Below, in pieces: positions 24,805 to 33,554 of a stretch of 64,000 nt of DNA. The stretch lies in the NCBI RefSeq assembly GCF_002973595.1, contig NZ_PVEO01000011.1, forward strand, positions 55,306 to 119,305, in the 5' to 3' direction. The notes beneath the pieces were generated by a model. The model did not search any database and had not been told where the DNA came from. It saw nothing but the letters and a program-made list of their open reading frames with translations. The stretch is from Jejuia pallidilutea (GTDB lineage Bacteria; Bacteroidota; Bacteroidia; Flavobacteriales; Flavobacteriaceae). The translations under genes and the position numbers were made by a program. Position 1 is the first letter of the stretch. Each line of letters starts with the position of its first letter.

Positions 24805-25959
24805 TTACCATGTATATTTCTTCTTTTTAGCTTGGGTTTTAATGGCTTTTGTCATGGCGTTTTCTAATGCATTTGAATTTGCGCTTTGCTTTTCAGAAAT
24901 ATAAATTCTACGTTTTTCATTCAAGTCTTGAATTTGTTGTTGAATAGATTTACGCTCTTCTTTCATTTTTAAAATATAAGCTTTGATGTCTTCAGAAGAT
25001 TTATTCTTCAATATATCTGGCAGAGTTTCTTTTTTTAGGTCTTCTATATTTACTTTTTCCTCTTCAACAGCATCTACTAAATCCCAAGTAGAGTTTTTGT
25101 ATAGATGAGAACTTTTACTCACAGTTCTACTTACGGCATTGGCTTTACTATAACCACTCGCATTCATATCTTGTTCTGCTTGTATCATTCGTTTTTCTTT
25201 ACCTCTTTGTCCATAAGCAACATATGTTTTATTCAGTTTTATATTTAGTTGAAGAATAAGGTCATCATAAGGAGATGCAATATGCACCGTGGCTTTGTTG
25301 TGGTTTATAGCCATATAGTCGCCTTGGGTTAAATCTGCACCATCTTTCCAATAGGTAGAAATACCTTGGTTATAATCGCCACAAAATATAGTATTTACCG
25401 TAACATCTTTTTCTTTAGCATTCGTAGCGGCATCTTTGTAATTAATTTTTCCTTGGGTAAAAGGTTCATTACCAGCAATGAATATCAATTTTAAATCATC
25501 AGGATTTGTACCCCAGTTTAATTGATTTAATGAGGTTTGTATTACCTGCCCGCAATACTCATTACCACCGTTTGTGGTTAACGAGAATAGTTCTTTGGAG
25601 ATTTCGTCTAGGTCGTCGCTAAAAGCTAAAACTTGGCGTATATGCCCTTCTTCGCTGTTTAATCTATCGTTACCATATTCGTATAATGCAATTTGCAAAT
25701 TGGGTTTAGCGGTACCGCATTTGGCATAAGACAATTCATTTACAATCTCCCAAAGTTGTGCTTTAGCTTGGTCTATTAACCCATCCATACTATTGCTAGT
25801 ATCTAATAAAAGCGCCACTTTTATAAATTGCTTATTGGGTGTAGGGCTTATGTTTTGGTTGGTATTTATGGTAAGGTTTTGTTTTTTGTTGTTGGCGTAG
25901 CCAGTGGTAAAGCAAAAAATAGCCACACATAATAATGTTGTTTTAAATAATGTTTTCAT
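24805..25959 (-). CDS. Exported von Willebrand factor A domain protein
   Basis: An upstream ATG at 26019 is open, but the internal start at 25959 gives a proper signal peptide (MKTLFKTTLLCVAIFCFTTGYA), so I use it (384 residues). The vWA domain begins KVALLLDTSNSMDG, with the metal-binding DxSxS, and extends about 220 residues. The C-terminal third is a charged helical region rich in K and E (MKEERKSIQQQIQDLNEKRR). The protein would act in the periplasm or at the cell surface. It diverges from a TPR kinase gene, and three 21-bp-spaced repeats lie between them, so regulation by that system is likely. Function unknown. Confidence 0.82.
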   Translation of the reverse strand: MKTLFKTTLLCVAIFCFTTGYANNKKQNLTINTNQNISPTPNKQFIKVALLLDTSNSMDGLIDQAKAQLWEIVNELSYAKCGTAKPNLQIALYEYGNDRLNSEEGHIRQVLAFSDDLDEISKELFSLTTNGGNEYCGQVIQTSLNQLNWGTNPDDLKLIFIAGNEPFTQGKINYKDAATNAKEKDVTVNTIFCGDYNQGISTYWKDGADLTQGDYMAINHNKATVHIASPYDDLILQLNIKLNKTYVAYGQRGKEKRMIQAEQDMNASGYSKANAVSRTVSKSSHLYKNSTWDLVDAVEEEKVNIEDLKKETLPDILKNKSSEDIKAYILKMKEERKSIQQQIQDLNEKRRIYISEKQSANSNALENAMTKAIKTQAKKKKYTW

Positions 25960-26018
25960 GATGATTCGTTTTTTAATTAATACCGTAAATCTATTTCTAA
26001 AGTATTTTATAAAAAACA

Positions 26019-26076
26019 TTGAATGCGTAAAGCCTATGTTTGAATGCGTAAAGTGTACCGTTAAATGTGTAAACAG
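26019..26076. promoter_or_regulatory. Three direct repeats with 21-bp spacing (candidate LytTR operator)
   Basis: GAATGCGTAAAG occurs at 26021-26032 and again at 26042-26053; AAATGTGTAAAC (9 of 12 identical) follows at 26063-26074. The period is exactly 21 bp, two helical turns. LytTR regulators such as AgrA and AlgR bind paired direct repeats with about this period. A degenerate fourth copy may start at 26085. The site sits between the vWA gene and the kinase gene; on the minus strand it would lie around and upstream of the -33 region of the vWA gene. Confidence 0.6.
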
Positions 26077-26168
26077 GGAAATTTAAATGGTAAAATGGTT
26101 GTTTTTTGGTTTTTGCCGTTTTATTATACCAGAGAAAGTGCGTAAGTTTAGCTACTGTTAAATAAGGC

Positions 26169-28340
26169 ATGAATTTTTATTTTAAATACCTATTATTTTT
26201 CTACGTAGCGTTTGGAAGCTTAACTGCAGTGGCGCAAGTTAATATGCTAGACAACTCGCCTAGGTTTACGGTTAGAGGTGCTGTTTTAGAGCAGGATACA
26301 CGAAACCCTATTCCTAATGTAAATATTCAAATAAATGGCGGTTCTTACACAACTACAGATATGTTTGGAGAGTTTAGGGTAGAGGCCAGAAAAGGCGACG
26401 AGCTTACCATACGTCACAAAGATTTTGAAACTATTTATTACACCATTTTAAGCAACGAACGTATTACGGTTGAAGTGGCACCAAACACTCAAAATAAAAC
26501 CTTTAGTAAACGTTCTAAAAAAGTTAGGCAACCTCAATTTAACTGGTTTATAGATTCGGCAGAAGTATATTTAAAAAAAGATGCCAAAAAAAGTATTCAG
26601 TTTATTGCCGATGCTTTAGAGTTAAGCAACTCTAAAAAAGAAACTGGCGATGCTTACGAGGTGTTGGGCGATATTTATATGTACTGGAAGCAATACGATT
26701 TAGCAGTGTCTAATTACCAAATTAGCCTTCAGAATAAAGGTGTAAATGAAACCCGATTAAAACTAGCCAATGCCTACAGATTAAACGAAAATTACCAAGA
26801 AAGTATTCAAGAGTATAGTACAATTAATAAAACAGAACTTTCTAACTACCAATTGGTAACACTTTACGAAGGTTTAGGCGATGTGTACAAAAACATTAAC
26901 CAATACGATAATGCTATTAAAGCTTATAGAGACGGATTACTAGAAGCTCAAAACCATTTAATAACACCAAAAATCACCGATTTAAATTCTAAAATAGCAG
27001 AGGTGTTAAGCAACAAAGGTGAAGTTGCAGAAGCACAAGGCTATTATAACAAATCTCTAAAACTTGCCGATAATCAAAATATAAAAAGAGCGGTACAAGA
27101 ACGTGTAAAGGTTGCAGATTTTCAAAATACAGTAAACAATTTTACAGATGAAATTGTATTACGAAAACAAGCCTTAGAAGATATAAACAATATAGAAACC
27201 GAAAAAGATTCTATTATTGACAACGAAAGTGCCTTAACATCACAAAAACAGAAATATAAAATTGGTAATGCTTATGCACAACAAAACGACTTTAGCAACG
27301 CCATTAATTATTTAGAGGAAAGTAAAGAGGAAGCCGAAACCAAGGAAGATTTAATTGTACAAAAAGATGCCACAAGAAGGCTTTCAGAAGTTTATAAAAC
27401 TACTGGAGACTTTACAAAAGCACTTGCGGCCTACCAAGAGTATGTAGATGTAGTAGATAAATTGTATCGCAAAAAGGAACAGGAAATATCGCAAGCCACC
27501 CGTTTTCGTAAAGATTTATCAACAAAACAAAATAGAATAACAAGTTTGGAAAGCGATAGGGAACTTTCAGAAAGCAAATACCAACTAACCGTAGAGCAAT
27601 CTAAAAGACAAAAAATTATTATTTACTCGCTTATTGGTGGTTTGTTTTTATTGTTGCTCACCGCTTTCTTAATGTATAAATATATTCGTCAGCAGCGGTT
27701 GGCAAATAATCTATTAGCGCTAAAATCGTTGCGAAGCCAAATGAACCCGCACTTTATTTTTAATGCGTTAAATTCGGTAAACAGCTTTATTGCTTCAAAT
27801 GATGAAAGAACAGCAAATAAATATCTAACCGATTTCTCTAAACTCATGCGCGCTGTTTTAGAAAATAGTGAAGAAGACTTTATTCCTTTAGAAAATGAAA
27901 TTGAATTATTACAGTTATACACCCAATTAGAACATTTTAGATTTCAAGATAAATTCGATTACGCCATTCATGTAGATGAGAAAATAAATATTAAGGATTT
28001 TGTAATTCCGCCAATGCTTTTACAGCCTTATATAGAAAATGCCGTATGGCACGGGTTACGCTATAAAAAAGAGAAAGGACACCTAAATATTAATATTTCA
28101 CAAGAGTATAAAGATGAGATAAAAATAACTATTGCCGATGATGGTATAGGTCGAAAAAAATCTAAAGCTTTAAAGACTAAAAATCAGAAAAAACAAAATT
28201 CCAAGGGTATGGGTAATATTAAAAAACGCGTAGCTATTTTAAACGATATGTATAAAGATAAGGTTAATGTGTTTATTGATGATTTTAAAGACGAAGAAGA
28301 TACGGGCACAAAAGTGGTAGTAACGCTTAAAAAGGATTAA
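26169..28340 (+). CDS. TPR sensor histidine kinase, LytS-type, with carboxypeptidase-regulatory-like domain
   Basis: The 723-residue protein has a signal peptide (1-22), a carboxypeptidase-regulatory-like beta domain (about 33-100: FTVRGAVLEQDTRNPIPNVNIQI), a long row of TPR repeats (about 130-440), a coiled coil, one membrane helix (about 483-504) and a cytoplasmic His_kinase domain with MNPHFIFNALNSVNSF (H528) and an ATPase domain (YIENAVWHG near 623; DDGIGRKKS). The TPR part would sense something in the periplasm. The response regulator follows 1 bp after the stop codon. The beta domain in front is unusual and more often seen in surface proteins. Confidence 0.92.
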   Translation: MNFYFKYLLFFYVAFGSLTAVAQVNMLDNSPRFTVRGAVLEQDTRNPIPNVNIQINGGSYTTTDMFGEFRVEARKGDELTIRHKDFETIYYTILSNERITVEVAPNTQNKTFSKRSKKVRQPQFNWFIDSAEVYLKKDAKKSIQFIADALELSNSKKETGDAYEVLGDIYMYWKQYDLAVSNYQISLQNKGVNETRLKLANAYRLNENYQESIQEYSTINKTELSNYQLVTLYEGLGDVYKNINQYDNAIKAYRDGLLEAQNHLITPKITDLNSKIAEVLSNKGEVAEAQGYYNKSLKLADNQNIKRAVQERVKVADFQNTVNNFTDEIVLRKQALEDINNIETEKDSIIDNESALTSQKQKYKIGNAYAQQNDFSNAINYLEESKEEAETKEDLIVQKDATRRLSEVYKTTGDFTKALAAYQEYVDVVDKLYRKKEQEISQATRFRKDLSTKQNRITSLESDRELSESKYQLTVEQSKRQKIIIYSLIGGLFLLLLTAFLMYKYIRQQRLANNLLALKSLRSQMNPHFIFNALNSVNSFIASNDERTANKYLTDFSKLMRAVLENSEEDFIPLENEIELLQLYTQLEHFRFQDKFDYAIHVDEKINIKDFVIPPMLLQPYIENAVWHGLRYKKEKGHLNINISQEYKDEIKITIADDGIGRKKSKALKTKNQKKQNSKGMGNIKKRVAILNDMYKDKVNVFIDDFKDEEDTGTKVVVTLKKD

Positions 28341-28341
28341 T

Positions 28342-29076
28342 ATGAAACTAACAGCGATAATCGTAGAAGACGAAGAAACCAGTAGACAAATACTAAAAAA
28401 CTATTTGCAAAAGTACTGCCCTAATGTTGAGGTTTTAGGAGAAGCAGCAAACATAGAAGAGGCACTGGTTTTAATTCGTAATAACCAATTAGATGTTGTG
28501 TTTTTAGACGTAGAAATGCCCTATGGTAATGCTTTTGATTTGTTGGAAAAAGTGGGTGATATTAACTTCGAAACCATTTTTGTAACCGCCTACAATCATT
28601 ACGCAATAGATGCTCTAAATGCCCATGCGTCTTATTATTTAATGAAACCCATTTCTATAGACGAGCTTATAAAAGCGGTAGACTATGTAACCGATATAAA
28701 AACAAAAGAAAGTGCCTTACAAGACGAGGTTCTAGTTGCAAAAACATCAGGGGTAAATGGTAAAATTACCATTCCGCAACAAAGTGGTTTTGAGGTTTTA
28801 AACACTGCCGATATTTTATATTGTAAGGCAGACGACAATTACACCGAAATTTATTTAAACAACAACAAAAGAAAAATAGTAAGCAAAACCCTAAAATATT
28901 TTGAAGAAGCGTTGAGAGATGCTAGTTTTGCCCGAGTGCACAAATCGTATTTAGTCAACATTAACGAAGTAGTAAAATACCAAAAGGGAAAAGGCGGCAG
29001 CGTGGTATTAAGCAACGGTAAGGAAATAATGGTATCTGCCTCCAAAAAAGCAGATTTATTATCTTATTTTAAATAA
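28342..29076 (+). CDS. LytTR family response regulator
   Basis: The 244-residue protein has a receiver domain (1-120) with acidic pocket VEDEE, phospho-acceptor D56 (VVFLDVEMP) and a conserved lysine in YYLMKPIS. A C-terminal LytTR DNA-binding domain follows (about 140-244: DILYCKADDNYTEIYL, then FARVHKSYLVNINEVVKY). It is coupled to the kinase gene upstream. The direct repeats at 26021-26074 are its most obvious candidate target. Confidence 0.95.
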   Translation: MKLTAIIVEDEETSRQILKNYLQKYCPNVEVLGEAANIEEALVLIRNNQLDVVFLDVEMPYGNAFDLLEKVGDINFETIFVTAYNHYAIDALNAHASYYLMKPISIDELIKAVDYVTDIKTKESALQDEVLVAKTSGVNGKITIPQQSGFEVLNTADILYCKADDNYTEIYLNNNKRKIVSKTLKYFEEALRDASFARVHKSYLVNINEVVKYQKGKGGSVVLSNGKEIMVSASKKADLLSYFK

Positions 29077-29152
29077 GTTTGTTTCATCCAGAGGGCAAAA
29101 CCACCTGAGTGTCTTAAATAAAAAATAATCAATAGTAAATAGTCATTACACC

Positions 29153-29668
29153 ATGCCAGTAATTCAAACCGTAAGAGGAAAAATACCAGAAATACCAAAC
29201 GATTGTTTTATCGCAGAAAATGCAACAATAGTAGGCGATGTCACCATGGGAAACCAATGCAGCATATGGTTTAGCACCGTAGTTCGTGGCGATGTTAATT
29301 ACATAAAAATGGGCAACAAAGTAAATGTGCAAGACGGTGTAGTTATACACGGTACTTACAAAACCGCACCCACAACTATTGGAAATAACGTATCTATTGG
29401 CCATAATGCGCTAGTGCACGGGTGCACTATCCAAGACAATGTATTGGTAGGTATGGGTAGTATTATTATGGATGGCTGTGTTGTAGAATCTAACTCTATT
29501 ATAGCCGCAGGTGCTGTACTCACAAAAAATACGCGAGTAGAAACAGGCAGTATTTATGCAGGCGTACCCGCCAAAAAAGTTAAGGATATAAGCGAGGAAC
29601 TCCTACATGGAGAAATAAACCGTATAGCCGATGCTTATATTAAATATGCAAGTTGGTTTAAAAAGTAA
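29153..29668 (+). CDS. Gamma-carbonic anhydrase-like hexapeptide-repeat protein
   Basis: The 171-residue protein is a left-handed beta-helix of hexapeptide repeats ending in a C-terminal helix. The three zinc-ligand histidines of the gamma class appear to be present (VVIHGTYK, IGHNALVHGC gives two). The family (YrdA/PaaY/CaiE-like) includes true carbonic anhydrases and proteins without measured activity, so the enzyme role is probable, not certain. It has the typical motif IWFSTVVRGDVNYIKMGN. Confidence 0.9.
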   Translation: MPVIQTVRGKIPEIPNDCFIAENATIVGDVTMGNQCSIWFSTVVRGDVNYIKMGNKVNVQDGVVIHGTYKTAPTTIGNNVSIGHNALVHGCTIQDNVLVGMGSIIMDGCVVESNSIIAAGAVLTKNTRVETGSIYAGVPAKKVKDISEELLHGEINRIADAYIKYASWFKK

Positions 29669-29673
29669 TATTT

Positions 29674-29765
29674 GGGCGTTACCACAAGGGTCGGGCTTTC
29701 CGCTATATCTTTTTCTCGTGCCTTAAAAAAGGATGCCGCTGCAATCCCTAACGCAATTCCGTCCG
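29674..29765. repeat. Intergenic repeat element, GC-richer than its surroundings
   Basis: The element starts GGGCGTTA (29674-29681), contains GGGTCGGGCTTTCCGC and AAGGATGCCGCTGCAATCC, and ends near CCTAACGC; GCGTTA (29676) and TAACGC (29749) are inverted ends. From general knowledge this is a dispersed element in many Flavobacteriaceae genomes. No ORF of significance lies in it. Confidence 0.6.
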
Positions 29766-29812
29766 TTTTAAATTAAAATGGCTAGAATATAAAAACATCT
29801 TAATTTTACAAC

Positions 29813-30178
29813 ATGGAAAAAATTAATATCAAAGAAAAACTCTCCAAGTTCGGTAAAAATTGGCACCCACACCAAATTGCAGTAGTAGATAATATGCAAG
29901 TTATTCTAGCAAAACTAAAAGGCGAATTTGTTTGGCACAGTCATGATGATGAAGACGAACTGTTTCAGGTAATAAAAGGCACATTATACATGCAATTTAG
30001 AGACAGAACAGAAGTGGTTAACGAAGGCGAAATTATTGTAGTACCCAAAGGAGTAGCGCATAACCCTTGTACAAAAAATGATGAAGAAGTACATGTGTTG
30101 TTGTTCGAGAAATTAACCACTGCACACACAGGAAATATAGCGCATAAGCTAACACAAACAGAATACCCAAAAATTTAA
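29813..30178 (+). CDS. Cupin domain protein
   Basis: The 121-residue single-domain cupin contains the first motif VWHSHDDEDELFQVIKG (two histidines and a glutamate as metal ligands) and the second motif GEIIVVPKGVAHNPCT (fourth ligand histidine). Small cupins of this kind include isomerases, dioxygenases and binding proteins, so the reaction cannot be assigned. It lies between repeat elements and is probably transcribed alone or with the dehydrogenase downstream. Confidence 0.88.
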   Translation: MEKINIKEKLSKFGKNWHPHQIAVVDNMQVILAKLKGEFVWHSHDDEDELFQVIKGTLYMQFRDRTEVVNEGEIIVVPKGVAHNPCTKNDEEVHVLLFEKLTTAHTGNIAHKLTQTEYPKI

Positions 30179-30210
30179 TTGTCGTGCTGAACTTCACTCA
30201 GCATCCCATC
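30179..30210. repeat. Short REP-like hairpin
   Basis: TGCTGA (30185-30190) and TCAGCA (30198-30203) form a stem around ACTTCAC. The sequence resembles dispersed intergenic hairpins common in this bacterial group. Confidence 0.45.
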
Positions 30211-30214
30211 TCAT

Positions 30215-31150
30215 ATGAAAATATTACACTTAGACTCAAATCACGAACTGTTAATCAATCAACTTAACGATTTAGGCTGTACAAATCATGAAGATTATAC
30301 TTCTTCAAAATCTGAAATAGAGGCCAAAATAGCGAATTACGACGGTGTAATCATCAGAAGCCGATTTACTATAGATAAGCAATTTCTGGATGCGGCTACC
30401 CATCTAAAATTTATTGGTCGCGTTGGCGCAGGATTAGAGAATATAGATTGTGAATATGCCGAACAAAAAGGTGTATATCTTATTTCTGCACCCGAAGGCA
30501 ACCGAAACGCTGTTGGCGAACATACTTTAGGTATGTTGTTATCGCTTTTTAATAAATTAAATAAGGCCGATAAAGAAGTAAGGCACGGTAAATGGCTAAG
30601 AGAAGCCAACCGAGGAATAGAACTCGATGGGAGAACAGTTGGGTTAATTGGCTATGGCAATATGGGGAAAGCCTTTGCGAAAAAACTTAGAGGTTTTGAT
30701 GTTACCGTGTTGTGTTACGACATTAAGGAACATGTAGGCGATGTTAATGCAAAACAAGTATCGTTAAAAGAATTTCAGGAACAGGTTGAGGTTGTGAGTT
30801 TGCATACACCGCAAACGCCTTTAACTGTAAACATGATGAATTCAAGGTTCATCAATCAATTTAAGAAACCGTTTTGGTTGCTAAATACGGCTAGAGGAAA
30901 AAGTGTGGTTACCCAAGATTTGGTTGCTGCATTACAATCGGGTAAAATTCTAGGTGCGGGATTGGATGTTTTGGAATACGAGAAGAAATCTTTCGAGAGT
31001 TTGTTTTCTAACGATATGCCAGAAGCTTTTAAATATTTAATTAAAGCCGATAATGTTTTGTTATCGCCCCATGTAGCAGGTTGGACTATTGAAAGTAAAG
31101 AAAAACTGGCGCAAACTATTATAAACAAAATTAAAGCTAAATTTTATTAG
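30215..31150 (+). CDS. D-2-hydroxyacid dehydrogenase (SerA-like, without ACT domain)
   Basis: The 311-residue protein has the family plan: an N-terminal substrate domain, the NAD-binding motif GLIGYGNMGKAFAKKL (about 140-155), LLNTARGKSVV and the catalytic histidine in LLSPHVAGWT. Arginine in RVGAGLENID and the glutamate in GLDVLEYE complete the catalytic set. The closest general class is phosphoglycerate dehydrogenase, but the C-terminal ACT domain is absent. No serC gene is adjacent, so the exact substrate stays open. Confidence 0.88.
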   Translation: MKILHLDSNHELLINQLNDLGCTNHEDYTSSKSEIEAKIANYDGVIIRSRFTIDKQFLDAATHLKFIGRVGAGLENIDCEYAEQKGVYLISAPEGNRNAVGEHTLGMLLSLFNKLNKADKEVRHGKWLREANRGIELDGRTVGLIGYGNMGKAFAKKLRGFDVTVLCYDIKEHVGDVNAKQVSLKEFQEQVEVVSLHTPQTPLTVNMMNSRFINQFKKPFWLLNTARGKSVVTQDLVAALQSGKILGAGLDVLEYEKKSFESLFSNDMPEAFKYLIKADNVLLSPHVAGWTIESKEKLAQTIINKIKAKFY

Positions 31151-31301
31151 TTTTCGATACCCCGAAGTTTGAGATACCTATCGTTGCACCATTGGAACTA
31201 ACTATGTTTTTAGTACATAGCCTTTTGTTAATTCGAGTGATTTTGGCTTTTTTGTCGAAATTGTATCAAGAAGCATTTAAAGATTTTTATTAGTTTTAAA
31301 C

Positions 31302-31712
31302 ATGAAAAAAACCATTCTCGTTTTTTCAGGACTAATTTTAGCCTTAGTACTACTGTTTCAGTTAAGTGCCTATTTTATTCATTCAGGTAGTTTAAACACC
31401 GAAATTGTAATAGCTATTATCGCAGTTGTTTTTTTTATAACAGGTAGCTATATCAATAAAAAAAGTTTACATAAGCAACAGGTAAACACTAAAGTAATCA
31501 ATCATAAAAAAATAAAGGATTTAGAAATTACCTCACGAGAATACGAAGTGCTTCAGGCCATTTCAGAAGGGTTGTCAAATAAAGAAATAGGCGATAAGTT
31601 ATACCTTTCAGAAAGTACCATAAAAACGCATGTATCTAACCTATTGCTAAAACTAAACGCTAAGCGTAGAACCCAAGCGCTTCAAATAGCTAAATCACTT
31701 CAAATCATATAA
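31302..31712 (+). CDS. Membrane-anchored LuxR-type transcription regulator
   Basis: The 136-residue protein has two N-terminal membrane helices (about 4-26 and 32-51) and a C-terminal LuxR helix-turn-helix (about 72-136: LEITSREYEVLQAISEGLSNKEIG, then LYLSESTIKTHVSNLLLKLN). There is no receiver domain. A DNA-binding domain tethered to the membrane suggests direct sensing at the membrane. It is followed by VOC, DUF4199, DUF1801 and VOC genes in the same direction, which may be its targets. Confidence 0.88.
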   Translation: MKKTILVFSGLILALVLLFQLSAYFIHSGSLNTEIVIAIIAVVFFITGSYINKKSLHKQQVNTKVINHKKIKDLEITSREYEVLQAISEGLSNKEIGDKLYLSESTIKTHVSNLLLKLNAKRRTQALQIAKSLQII

Positions 31713-31821
31713 AATTCATACATTTAACAGAAGTACTGCTAATTTGGTACTTTAGTACGACCCCTATTTCTGCACTAAATTTAGCTTTGTAATCTATTAA
31801 TTAATCTAAAAAATAAGTAGA

Positions 31822-32193
31822 ATGAAATTAGGTGCATTTTCTATTAGCTTGTCGGTAAAAGATATTCACAAATCCAAAGCGTTTTACGAAACACTGGGCT
31901 TTAGTGTTTTTGCGGGAGATATTAAAAGCAATTATCTTATCATGAAAAATGGCAACGCCTTGTTAGGTTTGTTTCAAGGTATGTTTGAGCAAAACATCTT
32001 AACCTTTAATCCAGGTTGGGACGAAAGTGCAAACCCGCTTAAGGATTACGATGATGTGCGGGACATTCAAAAACATTTAAAAAATAAAAGTATAAAGTTA
32101 GAACGAGATGCAGATGAAACAACGTCTGGTCCTGCAAGTATTGTACTGTATGACCCTGATGGCAACACTATTTTAATAGATCAACACGTATAA
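31822..32193 (+). CDS. VOC family protein (glyoxalase/extradiol fold), first
   Basis: The 123-residue single-domain VOC protein begins [25 protein letters not shown] and ends [13 protein letters not shown], the standard edges of the fold. The family covers glyoxalase I, dioxygenases and antibiotic-binding proteins, so no reaction can be assigned. A possible -7 element TAGCTTTG lies at 31782-31789. It starts a tightly packed run of genes (gaps of 3-25 bp). Confidence 0.85.
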   Translation: MKLGAFSISLSVKDIHKSKAFYETLGFSVFAGDIKSNYLIMKNGNALLGLFQGMFEQNILTFNPGWDESANPLKDYDDVRDIQKHLKNKSIKLERDADETTSGPASIVLYDPDGNTILIDQHV

Positions 32194-32217
32194 CATTACA
32201 ACAATACTAAAGCGAAC

Positions 32218-32676
32218 ATGAAACATACGGTCATTACATATGGGAGCTATGGTGCAATTACAGGTTTTTTAATTTTTATACTGCATCTTGCTTTAGGAAA
32301 AGGTTTAGATTATGGGACTTTAGAGGTTTTAGGCTATGTATCAATAGTTGTGTCGCTCTCGTTCATATACTTCGGTATAAAGCATTATAGAGATAGAATT
32401 AATAATGGCAGTGTTTCTCTGGGAAAAGCAATCTTAATAGGTGTTTTAATTTCTGTATTAGTTGGCGTAGGTATTGCCATTGCAGACTTTATCTATACAG
32501 CATACATAAACCCAGATTTTTTTAAAGAGTATTCCCAAATGTTAATAAACGAGGGGAAAGGAGACGATGTTATTGAAATGACCAGCACTATGGGGGCATT
32601 GTTTATGCTGGCTTTAGTAATTGTTATCGGATTCATAATAACTATAATTTCAGGGGTAATCCTGCAACGCAAATAA
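32218..32676 (+). CDS. DUF4199 family membrane protein
   Basis: The 152-residue protein has four membrane helices and the family pattern GAITGFLIFILHL, FIYFGIKHYRDRINNGSVSLGKA and an exposed loop before the last helix. DUF4199 is common in Bacteroidetes and has no known function. It belongs to the packed run of small genes here; the next ATG is 8 bp away. Confidence 0.85.
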   Translation: MKHTVITYGSYGAITGFLIFILHLALGKGLDYGTLEVLGYVSIVVSLSFIYFGIKHYRDRINNGSVSLGKAILIGVLISVLVGVGIAIADFIYTAYINPDFFKEYSQMLINEGKGDDVIEMTSTMGALFMLALVIVIGFIITIISGVILQRK

Positions 32677-32683
32677 GCAAACT

Positions 32684-33139
32684 ATGCCATACGAAGCTAC
32701 ATCACCAGAAGACTACATCAGTCAAGTTCCTGAAGAGCGACAAGACATTTTAGAACAACTCCGAAAGGTTATTAATAACAACTTGCCTGAAGGATTTGAG
32801 GAAGGAATAATTTATAAAATGATAGGGTATTACGTGCCTCATTCAGTATATCCAGATGGATACCATTGCGACCCTAAAACACCTTTGCCTTTTATGAGTT
32901 TTGCATCGCAAAAAAATTCTGTAAACTTATACCATAGTGGTATTTATGCAAAGAAGGAATTATACGACTGGTTTGTAAACGAGTACCCTAAACACTGCAA
33001 ACGAAAATTAGATATGGGTAAAAGTTGTATTCGTTTTAAATATTTAGATGATATTCCTTTTGAACTGATTGCAGAACTTACCAGTAAAATGACTTGCGAC
33101 GAGTGGATTGATATTTATGAAAAAGCTATAAAAAAATAA
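32684..33139 (+). CDS. DUF1801 family protein
   Basis: The 151-residue soluble protein contains the DUF1801 features: SPEDYISQVPEERQDILEQLRKVI, the EGIIYKMIGYYVP segment, PLPFMSFASQKNSVNLYHSGIY and MGKSCIRFKYLDDIP. The fold is related to the iron-regulated YdhG/YjhQ group; the biochemical function is not established. It lies 8 bp after the DUF4199 gene and 3 bp before the next VOC gene, so the three are probably one operon. Confidence 0.85.
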   Translation: MPYEATSPEDYISQVPEERQDILEQLRKVINNNLPEGFEEGIIYKMIGYYVPHSVYPDGYHCDPKTPLPFMSFASQKNSVNLYHSGIYAKKELYDWFVNEYPKHCKRKLDMGKSCIRFKYLDDIPFELIAELTSKMTCDEWIDIYEKAIKK

Positions 33140-33142
33140 AAC

Positions 33143-33529
33143 ATGAAACATAGAGTTACAGGTATTGGCGGACTGTTTTTTAAAACAGATAACCCAAAAG
33201 CAACAAAAGATTGGTATAAAAAACATTTAGGGCTTAATACCGACGATTACGGTTGCACCTTTTGGTGGAAAGATGAAGATGGAAATAAGTGTTCTACACA
33301 ATGGAGCCCGTTTCCTAAAGCTACAACATATTTTGAACCCTCAAAAAAAGACTTCATGTTCAATTATCGTGTTGAGAATTTAGAAGTCTTATTAAAGGTT
33401 TTAAAAGAAGAAGGAGTTACAATTATTGGCGAAATGAAAGTATATGATTATGGGAAATTTGGATGGGTTTTAGATAATGATGGCAATAAAATAGAGCTTT
33501 GGGAACCAATAGACGCTGCTTTTTTGTAA
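33143..33529 (+). CDS. VOC family protein, second
   Basis: This 128-residue VOC-fold protein starts VTGIGGLFFKTDNPKATKDWYKKHLG and ends VLDNDGNKIELWEP. The histidine-containing first strand of the other VOC protein differs, and the two are not close copies. YCR-type or bleomycin-resistance-like relatives are the nearest guess. It is the last clear member of the packed run; the TauE gene begins 25 bp later. Confidence 0.85.
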   Translation: MKHRVTGIGGLFFKTDNPKATKDWYKKHLGLNTDDYGCTFWWKDEDGNKCSTQWSPFPKATTYFEPSKKDFMFNYRVENLEVLLKVLKEEGVTIIGEMKVYDYGKFGWVLDNDGNKIELWEPIDAAFL

Positions 33530-33554
33530 TTTCACGCCTTCAAAAAAAGATATA

